Shown: positions 11,662 through 23,300 of the stretch, in pieces | How positions within the stretch are numbered: position 1 is the stretch's first letter | Layout: every line of letters starts with the position of its first letter | Made by a program: the position numbers and the translations under genes | Source: Elysia marginata | Taxonomy: Eukaryota; Mollusca; Gastropoda; Plakobranchidae | DNA: 40,150 nt | Assembly (NCBI GenBank): GCA_019649035.1 | Contig: BMAT01007869.1 | Span: forward strand, 172,961-213,110 | Direction of reading: 5' to 3' | The notes under the pieces: model-generated | Databases searched by the model: none | What the model was told of the DNA's origin: nothing | The model's input: only the letters and a program-made list of their open reading frames with translations

Positions 11662-14321
11662 GTAGGGAGCTGGTTCGTGCTAAACCATTATAAAACAAAC
11701 CTCTGTTATAATAACACGTTGGATCCTTTTTTGAACCGAGTGATGTATAGTGTATGAAATAGAACAAATAGGGAGAGGAGGAAGATACTAACCTGATGCT
11801 GAACTTGGTTTGAAAGTGACGTGTCGTAATATTATCAAGCAGTTAATGGTACATAAATCCTTCAAGTAGTTTTTAAACTTTGAATATCTTCCAAACCCTT
11901 CTTAATATGCTCATTACAGTGTTATGAAATCAAGGACTACATAATCAAATAATATGACGAGTGAAGAATTTTACCTTTAACAAGCATTAGTTCGACAGTC
12001 ATCACTGCTTCTACCTTATTTACCTTGGGTTTACACAGAATCTTTAATAAGAAAGAAAAAAAGAGTGTAGTTAATGGACAATGTCTTAAGTAAGTTAAGG
12101 GTAAAAGGCATAGTTATAAGTTGGTCATACTCCTCATCATCCTTAAAAATAAGATCATAACGCCTGTCGTTATAATCGAGTGGCTGTCCCACATTGTCAA
12201 GAAAAGCAACGAGCCTGCGATCAGACTCAGAAAAGAACAAGACGTAGAAGAAGACAACTAACCAAGAACATTTTGGTTAGGTTTACCTTAAAATAGTGAT
12301 ACAGTGCGGGTTTTGAATGATAGTTATGATTTTTTACTTTTTAATTCAATAATACGGTATGAAAAATGGCTTTTAAACTCAAAATCCCGTCTGATGAATT
12401 TATGTTGGTTTTTTTTTTGGTACACAAATTTATTTCTCTACTCCAAATTATCATGGTCTAAGGGGGAAATCTACGAAAAAAAAATGTTAAGAACCATTTA
12501 TTTCGCCTGAATGTAACTGTCATAAAGCAAACTGTTCATTAGATGTGATCTCACCATGTTTTCATGATCCTTGATAAAAAAGCTAGATGTGAAAATGAGA
12601 AGAAATTCGGAAGAGGTTGTCACGCTTCCCTACAATTGGTAGCACGTTTTTCCTGCGGATGCAGAGTGAACAGTGGAAATGTTCAATGAATCTCCCTTCC
12701 ATGAAACAGACTTTTCTAGATTGTTTGTGGTCGGTCATTATTATGCCTATAAAAAATCGTCCCACCGATGTTGTGCTTATGGCTAAACTTTTCAATACTG
12801 AATAAATGCTCTGATTGTGTCATTTACAAGTAATGTATGTCTTATTTACCTTGCTAAATTTGTATACACTCTGACAGGACCGAGCGCGGCGGAAACTGAA
12901 GGACAGCTGTCGATGTGATTCCAGCCAATGGAAGCGCTGGGCACTGAGTATCTTTCCGTTCATCAGGATCATGAGAAGATACCAATGGCGGTCAGACCTG
13001 CCCAGTGACATTGTGGCCGGCCTCACAGTGGGGATCATGCAGCTGCCTCAAGGTTACTACATCTACCAATGCTTGCTGAATTTGGTCAGGGGAGGGGGGG
13101 GGGCAGCACTGGGGAGAGGTCGTACCGACATAGAAAACAGAGGTGGCCAAAGTATAAGATAGAAAAAGATAAGAAAAATAAAAATGAGTTGAAACTAAGA
13201 GGGAGAGAGGCAGACAGATAGACAGAGACAGGCAGACATAGACAGAGATAAGGAAGAGATGAACGAAAAGGCAGAAAATGAATTGCAAAATTAATTGTTT
13301 TACCCTCTTATAACAATGTACCCACAAATCAGTGGAAATATTCTTTCTTTTTTTTTTGCCTTACAGAAATCAAACATTAGCGTCCAAATAGTTGACGGGA
13401 ACGATCTGGTTTATTTCGTCTCCACAGGTATGGCATATGCGATGTTGGCAGACTTACCTCCCGTTGTTGGTCTCTACATGTCTTTTTTTCCAGTCATCAT
13501 TTACTTCTTCTTTGCTACATCTAAGCAGATTTCCATGGGTGAGTCATTCTGTTCTTCTATCTATTGACTGTGAGTGCATCAAAGGCTGCTTGGAAATGAG
13601 ATCTACCCAAAAGGTTTTAATCTCAGATATAAAAATCAGAACTGGGGNNNNNNNNNNNNNNNNNNNNNNNNNNNNNNNNNNNNNNNNGGGGGGGGTAATT
13701 GGCTTTATAAAGAGAGGAAAAAGGAAACCGATTTGGCCTATAGTTTACAAAAATTGGGTTGTGACGTTTCTCACCATAAATTTTTTCTCTGATTTAAAGG
13801 ATTCAAGCTAATGTGTTTCATCTATCTATAAATATTAAATTTGCGTTGGGGGACTTTTGGGCATATTTAGGACACATAAGGCTCCTAAACAATTCAACTC
13901 TCGGACTTCAAATTTTTCATAAGGAATCAGGTAGATGTTAAAATCACAAACCGTTAACTATAAACCCAGACTCCCTGTAGATTTTGTTGAAAATTTTATT
14001 GTTTTCTTATTCACATACCCTTTATCAGCCTACAAACACCATAATCAAACTTTTTAAAGCCCTCAAAATGATCAATTCAATTTTACTTGAACGTCGAAAT
14101 GCGCTCATGAAATGACGCGTTGCACTTGTGCTGTTAAGTATAATGGACGGAATGAATGAATCTAGAAATTTTAAAAAAAATATATTGTTTTGTTTGCTTG
14201 CCTGTTGCTTTTTCATCATTCATATAATGAAATTTAAAAGCTTGGCCGGCATCTAGCTAGGTCTAGGCGAAGAAGAGTTGGAAATGTACGGAGGGATTGA
14301 GAGACAAGAGAGAGAGAGGGG

Positions 14322-14374
<53 letters not shown>

Positions 14375-17300
14375 TATTACTCTTACGTTTGCATTAAAAG
14401 ATAGAAGTACTGATTAAAACGGGTGTTTCTGGCAAGGAGGAATTATAATGAAAAGATAAGAAAAGATGATATAAGATAATACTTTATTGCCCCCAAAGAA
14501 AATTTAGTGCAGCATAAAAAAACTTTAAACATGTATACGCAAAGATACATACATTAAAAGACATACATGAAAAAATAAAGTACTGTAATTTAGGCAATGG
14601 CGCTGGATACATCTGAACTATAAAAATGAATCAACAAAAAGAAATAATTTTAAATAATATATACATTCTATCTACATAATAAAAAATCTATAGTGTCATC
14701 ATAAAATGATCTGATACATATCTGATTATATAATTAATGACAGGTTATTGAAGATTAAAAAAAACATATGTATATGAAGTACCACAGAATTTTCAAAATT
14801 TCATATTTCTTGATTTTTTATTATGAAAGTTTATCACCGTTTTAGGTATGAAAGATTTTCTGTACCTTTCGGTTTTTGTTTTGAAAAGCGCAAAAAAGAG
14901 ATATCAATGTAAAATTGTTATTCATACTTTCCACCGTAGAACAGGAGGACTAGGGTGGGAAACAGAGATTTCGAGGGGGTGGGCGACTAAAATGAGAAAT
15001 AAACGTAACGAGGGTAAGAAAGTAAAACAGATAGACGGTGCGTTTGAGGGGGAGGCAGAAAGAGGTCACAGAAGGTAGAAAGTGAGTTGGTGATATTAAG
15101 TTTGGTAAAGTCAGCTGTCTCTACTATATTTGGCCAAACAGTCAGCAATGCGAAGCCCGGGCTGCCATGAATAGTAAATAATATCAGAATCAGTTGACAC
15201 ATGTTTTATCAGCAAATATCATTTAACCTTACCTTCCCCTGTGCAGGAACTGTGGCGGTAGTGAGCCTGATGACGGCTGGAGTCATCTCCTCCCAAACGT
15301 CCGTGTGGCGGGAGCAACACGGCATTGACGAGGACGCGCTGGCCAACAACTTGACGGCCGAGTGGCAAGCAAAAGAGATCGCGTTCAAGATCTCAATAGC
15401 AGCCTCCATATCCTTTATATCTGGCTTGGCACAGGTGCGTGTATGATCACTTTAGGTCGTGACTAATGCAAGAGCATAATTAAAGATTTTTGTGATTTTT
15501 ACACTGCTCATGCACGTTTTCCTTCGAATTTTATATAACAGAAGAGTAGAAACAGTTGACACTTTCCTCTTGGAAAAATGTGTTGCCATGCTGAATTTAC
15601 CGCAGTAAAACATCTATATAAACCCCGTTTGTATGAGGAAACGATGAGAATTCGAATTAATATATTATGTCATTATATTTAAAACTATATCACAATATGC
15701 ATGGTCAAAGCATAGAGTGTTAAAAGTTAACTACTTGGAATAAGGATTATGCATAAAAGGGAGAAACAGTACAATAATTTCAGTTCGTAAATTTTAATTT
15801 GCCAAGCAATAAATTTTGACGAGAATAAATTCCCGTATATGCTCGTTTTCATATTTTGCATTCTAAAGCTCCACGTACACTGAATTCAGTCACAAATATT
15901 CAATTGTTCTTGTTCTAACTATCACAGAGTTTAGATTTAGATGATATACACGTAAGATTTTATCCTACCATTGTGATACGGAAAATGTATATCACGAATA
16001 GATCGTGTATGCCATTAGCACGTCTATAGTCAGTTTGGATGCTCCTTAACCACATAAAAAGTCATAGGCAAAATAAATACGCTGGCAAAGAGAAAGCTGA
16101 AGACGTGTATACGGCAATAAACTACTTCATCTTTGAAATCAACACATAAAGACATGAGAAGAGGACGTTTCAATAGTGCTCACGAAGCTGCGTGCAGAAT
16201 GAAAGCAATACTAATTCTGCAGCTTAATGCCATCATCTGTCTCGACAGTACTCAGATTTGATTGGTTACTTGAAACAGTTTTTGTTGCAAACCAATCTCC
16301 ATAACTTTACTCTATTTCAGATTGGTATGGGCGTTATGAGGTTTGGCTTTGTCACCACTTATATGGGTGATGCCATGGTGAGTGGATTCACCACGGGGGC
16401 GGCCGTGCATGTGTTCACATCCCAGGTCAAGTATGTGTTTGGTATTGACGTCCCTCGCTTCCCGAACCTGTTCCAAATTATCAACGTGAGTAAACAGTTT
16501 AACAATCAATGTTGCACGTGCAGGTATCTTACCAATTGTTTTAAGATTTTATAATTCTATAGCATATTTGCAAACTCTCCGCGCGCTCAAATTAAAAAAA
16601 AATCTGTAGATCTACGTGATATGCTGCATTTTAACTTTTGAGACGTGGTCAAACATAAAACCTCATTGAAATTGACATTACCGTTTTAGTCTTATCCCAA
16701 AGTGTAAAAAATAATTCAAAATCTTAACTTTCTGGTCCTTATTTTTTTAAAATTTTATCATTTTTTCGGTGGTAAGACTGCTTTTAACTTTTGAGGCGCG
16801 TGCAGGCATCGAGCTTCAATTGAAACTGACATTTCATTAAGATTTCAAACTAATTTTTGTTTTCTCCTATTTTCTGCACACCCAGACGTATGTCCGTGTT
16901 TTCCGAGAGCTACCCAATACTAATTTGGCCACTCTGTTATTGTCTGTGATCTGCATGATCGTTCTCTACATCGTGAAGGTTTACGTGAACCAGCGCTACA
17001 AGACTAAACTCAAGATGCCTGTCCCTATAGAGCTGGCAGTGGTGAGGATGTTACACTCTTTCAGTTCCCAAAAATGTAGAATTGGTTGCTGTATGAGAGC
17101 GCTTGAATTCTCCCTGTATGCCATTTTAAGTTGTTCCTATAAAGACGTATATTTTTTTGTTCCCTGTAGACATTGCGTTTTATTACAGTCATCATCATGA
17201 TCAGTCTCAGTTCTTTTTCCCATTGTTTTTTTTTGTCCTATAAAAAGTAAAATAACAAAACATAAAGTATTGATAACATTACTTTCTTTAAGCGGCGTTG

Positions 17301-20300
17301 TAAAGACTAAAAAAGGTATGAATATATTTTTCCAGAGAACAGTATTCATTACAATAGAGGTTGATATACATTATACTAGTGATTGATGCACTTTTAGTGG
17401 CATACAGCCCATTGCTAAATGCTTCACCAGTGTTATCAACATAATCTGATGTGATCTTATAGGTCTCAGTAAAGTCTTTTTAAAATAAAAGTGATAACGG
17501 TAACACCTAAGTATAATTTTAGTGTGTACATTTGCAGCTGGCTGTAACTGAATACATTAGGAAAGGGTTTGATCCTACCAAACGATGGTGAACGAAGGTT
17601 TGGCTTCTTTACAATTTAATACATGCTGCTTCGGTCAGCCAATGGAGATTTTTTTTCAAACAATCATTCATGTCATTCATAAACCATGGTTTCAAAAAGT
17701 AAATTCAACGTAAATTCTGTTTTTTTAATGGTAAATTGGTTTAACAAAAGAGTACAGGAAACCGAAACTTTGTGTCTAATGAACATTTGATTTTGCTTTT
17801 AATAATATGTCAACAAAAATTTGATAAAATCCATTACTGTTATTCTGTTATCAATGTCTGTATGCTCTTTTTTGTTCAGGTAGTGATATCTACATTGGCC
17901 AGTCATTACGGGGAGTTCAAAGATCGCTGGAACATAAAAGTCGTTGGCGAGATTCCTGCCGGGTGAGCCATCATTACCTTTCACAAGCGTTTCAAATTGA
18001 ATCTACTCTACTATAAACTTCTTTAAAAATCCGATGGTGTTCTTACTGTTGCTGTTGGTGGACATTTTGCCGAGTCTGTCTTCATTAGCAACTTGCTTTC
18101 ACTTACTATTTAATCAACCTATGTCAACTCTTTTGTTTTTGTTCAATTCAAGTCTACCAGATCCCAAGTTCCCAACTTTCACAAACGTGGGCGACTACGC
18201 TGTGGACTGTGTGATTATCGGTATCGTAGCATTCGCCCAGTCCGTATCACTAGCAGTACTCATGGCCAAGAAACATCACTACGACATCGACTCCAGCAAG
18301 GTAAGAATGGGCAAAATATTCCTTGTCAATACTTTTCTTATATTTGGTTTTCTGGTGTTTCTGAACGGCTTGCTTTAGGCACTTCTACAAATAAGTTTTT
18401 TTTATACACTTGGCTTGACTATTAGCCGCTCGCTTGTAGGGTCGTCTGACCGCACAGCTTCGATGGCTTCTCTTCTTCGCGATGAAAGTCCTCCATTCGT
18501 CTTGGTTCTCTGCAATGGCTCGAATTAAATGCAGGTCTTTCTGTGATGTTAAAGTCATTTTCTCGCCCGGAACGTATTTGGGGTCGTTATTTAAAGAAAC
18601 TGGAATTGTTGTTATTAGTCTACCATTTGGTCTTCTAGTGTTTTTTACAAAAAAAAAAACAACCCAACTATATTGCTTCGTTTGCCGGAATACACGGAAT
18701 TTGTCTTAACATAAGTCCAAACAGTCTCTATCTAGACTCAAGTACTTGGAAGGATAGAGGAACTTCTCCACCTTTTTCGCAAAGTGAATGGTCTGATATT
18801 TTTGTCGGCTATTGGATTTTAAGAACTCGATTGAGTTGTTTTCTATGGAATGCGCAGATTTTGTCGTGTCTGTTTTTGTCAAAGCCCATGTGCCACAGTT
18901 GTATAACAGTATCGATTTAATTAAAGCATTGTAAAGTTGGAGTCTAGTTTTCTGTTTTGTTTTGTTCGCTCTGTTTCAAATATTTGTTAGTTTGTGAGGC
19001 GCCATGTTTGAAAGTTGTTTTAGGCGCTCGATATCCTCTTTGCTTCATAATAGTGAACCAACTTTTTTTTTTTTTTTAGAGATTTTCCATTCTTCGGTGT
19101 CTTTTCTCACGAACGTATGCTCTGTTTTGTCGACGTTCACTTTCAAGTTATGCGTTTTAGTTTTTTTTTCAATATCCCCAACGCCTATACTCTATGTTCC
19201 TATGAAGTCAGTGTCGTCCGCATAAATTATTTCAGAAGGCATACAATGAGTTTTCTGCTGTGAGTTGTTCTGCGCATTCCTGATGTATATTGGAGCATTT
19301 TCCAAATAGAGTATGAAAAGAGCTGGGCTTAGACAGTCCCCTTGTGATGATCCGATGTTGGTGGTAAAAGAAATTTCTTGGGCACACCCATTCACTTTGA
19401 CATTCAGTGTGGTTTCGCTTAGTAGAAACACAGAAATGAGAAAAAAGAAATAGGGAAATAAAGAGTCAAAAAGAGAACGAGACACAACGAGAGAAAGAGA
19501 GCGAGAGAGGGGGGGGGGAGAGCGAGAGAGTCAAACAATGTCTGAGAATTTGACAGAGCTGCCCGTACCAATTTTCCTTGCCTTGATTTAAGTCGTGCTT
19601 AAGAAGGGAGGCAACTTACACAAAGTAGTTCCATAATTTGAAACATGATTGATTCCCTTGTGCAATCCAGTTTTTTTTGTGAACTTTTTTTTATAACTTT
19701 TATTATCAAGAAAACCTCGCCTAACGAATGATACCTTGACACAGGTGAAAAAATCATTGAAAAAAAAAATAAAAGAAATTATGCATTTATGAAGCAATTT
19801 GCCGTTCAGCATTAACTTTTAATTAATGTTATACGGGTACATACTCATCCTTTATCAGCTATAAAACTCTGACTTCTTGTGATTGCATCCATCTTTAGTT
19901 GGGCTGCTTTATACTCAAACACTTCAGTCTCTAAATCCTAAACCTCTGTGAACCATCTAACGCTTGTTTTGTTCCGTGTGCGGATTGTTTCAGGAGATGA
20001 TCGGGTACGGTGCTGGCACGTTTGTCGGGTCATTCTTCTCCTGTTATCCAATAGCAGCATCAGTATCAAGGAGCTCCGTACAAGACTCGGCTGGCGGAAG
20101 GTCACAGGTAAACTGAGGGGTGTTGTGGTGAGAAGCACAGTCAATGTGAAGGGGGTAAGAGGGTAAAAGAGGTTTATTTCTGCGGGACGGAAAGGGAGGA
20201 GGAGAGAAAACACAGTGGAGATGGCGAGATTAAGAGAGAAAAAGGGTAAATGACTAAAGTTTCAAAAACATTAAGAAAGCCGAAACAAAGCTTATATTAA

Positions 20301-23300
20301 TGGTTCTTAAGATTTTAAATTTAATGTTTTCATATCACGGCCTGTCATGAATGGATCTGAAACATCAGCAAGACTACAAACAGTGTCTATTTAATTTATA
20401 AGTTGAAACCATGGATCGCAATATCATGTCAACAACTGTATATTATTAAAAAGTCAACAAGCTTCGTAATTTGTTCTAGCAACGTTTTTTAAAATCCTTT
20501 AATGAATTTGATGGAAACCAGAACGTAGAGCCTAATGGAGCCATTAAAAAACCTATTGAGAATTCATGTATATTTTGTAGCATTGATTAAAATTACTTTG
20601 GTTTTGGTGATAACCCTTTTTCCTATATAAACAGTTGGCGACGCTGGTTTCAGCTTCACTGGTCCTAATCGTGATTCTCTTTATCGGACCACTGTTTGAG
20701 AACCTTCCTAACGTGAGTACTGTGAACGCTAATGTTGATAATCATGGTTTCATTATTTCTTTTCTCTAAGTGCTAGATCCACTTAATCCTGTACATAAAT
20801 ATCTTTAAGAGCTATAATTGCACAAAATGATGATCGCGTACAGTTATTTATCAAGATGCAGCATTAACAAAAGGACGATGAATAAAACAAAGAGATAAAC
20901 AAAAGAATTAAAAAAGTATGTCTCTAGTTGTTGTTTTAATCCTTGATTTCTGCTCTTTCGTATGCGTACAAGTATCACATTTATACATAATGATCACTTG
21001 TAAATTGAATGGCACAAAGTAATTAGCAATGAAAGCTGTCAGCTCAACAAATATTTCTCCACTCTGTCAGACTATAAATTTGATTCACGCAGTCAATAGA
21101 AGAAAAGAAAAGCTTAAACAATTTATTACATCATTATTTCAATAAGCCTAGCTGAAGATAAATAGCCTTCACACAAAACATTACCCTTTCAAAATTATAC
21201 AATTTGAGGAACAATGTTTTGTGCTTGTTTATTTACACTTAAACGTCAGAATGGTTAACTTAGTTTATTTTGTTCTGGATATAACAGCGAGATTATGTTA
21301 ATTAATAATTTATTTTTTTGTTTGACAAATGATAAATTACTACGAATTGTAAGTGCAACTGCAGTATTCCGTATTCTAGTAGTCTGCTTCTCTGTCGTAA
21401 TTTGGTTTATGATTCTCTATTTGTGGCTGGTTCTAGTGGTCTAATTACCAGTTCCTTAAAACAATAAAACGTCTTTCATGAAACGTATGGTATTATTGTG
21501 CTCGACATATCACATATTACACGCCTTGAATGAGAATATAAATTAATCGTAGGCTTATCTTCTTTACACCTATTGCTGACACCCCCCATCTTTTTTTCTC
21601 CTCTCTCTTCTACCCCTCGCATGAGCTAACCCTTAAACAAACATACGCATATGGTTATCAATTTTTTTATTGCACAAATAGCTCTTTTAAAAACACTCAC
21701 GCACTTACCTTCACACGACACATGATCACTCGTTTGTTCACAGTGTGCCCTGTCAGCGATCATCATGGTAGCGCTCCGCAGTATGTTCCTACAGGTCCTC
21801 GAGCTCAAAACTCTGTTCAAAACCTCGCGATGCGATTGTGTGAGTGGCCAACACTAGCAAAATTATTAGCTACACTATTTTAAAAACGGTTTTTATAACG
21901 CTTGTCTAACCATTTGGAAATTAAATTGGCCTTCTACATCAAAAAGAAAAATTTAATGTATACGATACTGCAATAACTGTTTTGACAAACCGTAGACTCA
22001 GGGCTCTAGCTTAACGTTAAAGTGACATTGAACTCCTTTTTAGATATTAGATATAAGCAAGGTGCTTGTCACGCAATACAAATTTAACAAAACTACATGT
22101 ATATCTGTTTGGATTGAAACTAAAGTAATATCACAAAAGTCTGTTTAATTAACTTCATCAGAGTCTGTGCGAGGCTTTTCATTGGTACCACATGAACCAA
22201 ACTAATATTAATTATTGCTTGCTTTGTCCAGGCGATATGGGTATTTACCTTCTTGTCTGTGGTCATCCTGCACGTGGACATGGGGCTGGTGGCCGGAATC
22301 ATCTTCTCCTTCTTCACCGTGGTGATCCGATCTCAGGCGTGAGTGCCCCATGAGGGATATGAGGGGAGGGAAGGAGGTTGCAGTTGTTAGAAAGAGGAGT
22401 ATGGGGGCTTTTAGAATCTAAGAACAGAGACAACGGTTGGAAGAATTAGCTAGCAAAAAAGGGAAGGAGGAAAACGAAAGAGAAAAAAAAGACATGAGGA
22501 ATTAGGAGAGGGTCGCCTGAGGGAACATTTTCCTAATCGGCTGATTAAAGTTGATTTAATAAACACCTCTAACCTAGCTTGATTCGATACCTGTGAAATC
22601 CTTATTGGCTTTCATTAATAAGCTGTAACAGTAAAGGACCAGACCACATGAAAGCGGGCAGCTCATGGCCAAACAATGGGTCAGAACTATTCAGGTAATG
22701 TTAATCTATGCAAAATCTGTACATATTTAATGGAAGAGAAATTAACTCCATGATTCATAGAAAAGAAGAATAATGCCCTATTGAAATGCACGGAAAGGCT
22801 ACCAACTTTAGTCTTTTATCGTCTGTATACACTGGTGTTTGATTAAAGGTGTCGGTTACCTCGTGTAAATTTATGTCATTTCATTGACAAAAAATCAAAT
22901 TACTTTTTAGTTCTCTTGTTAAGTTATTAATAATTTTCTTAGTTGTTAGTGAGTTTTTGTTTTACTTTACCTTCACGCCTAGCATCATCTTTTTTTCAGA
23001 ACCAAAGTCAGCACTCTTGAAAGATTATCTGAGTTGGATGAGTACAGACCAATATCAATTTACACAAAGGTATCACATATTTCTTTGTTGGTAGATAAAA
23101 TACAATTTTTGCTACGTTACAAACAATAAAAAGGCAACAATAAGAACTAGCATTATTTAAATAAATTTCTTTTTTTCCATTCATTCGATAATGCCATGAA
23201 CTAGACCCAAATTTTCGTATTAAAACTATGTTAACTTTCAATATTTTGCAACAAATAACCATTTCTGTCAAATTGAAGTTATAAAAACCACAACCAAAGA

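Noticed and set aside
12304-12317. A 14-base word gtgcgggttttgaa shared with 27934-27947
   Set aside because: The similarity does not extend to either side; a chance match in 40 kb of AT-rich DNA is possible.
13574-13811. Frames running through the N gap
   Set aside because: They cross unknown sequence in an intron; meaningless.
15209-15409. Minus-strand frames opposite SLC26 exons (also near 12820-13038, 16312-16509, 21626-21820, 22120-22317, 19938-20213)
   Set aside because: They are antisense shadows of GC-rich coding exons, with no homology of their own.
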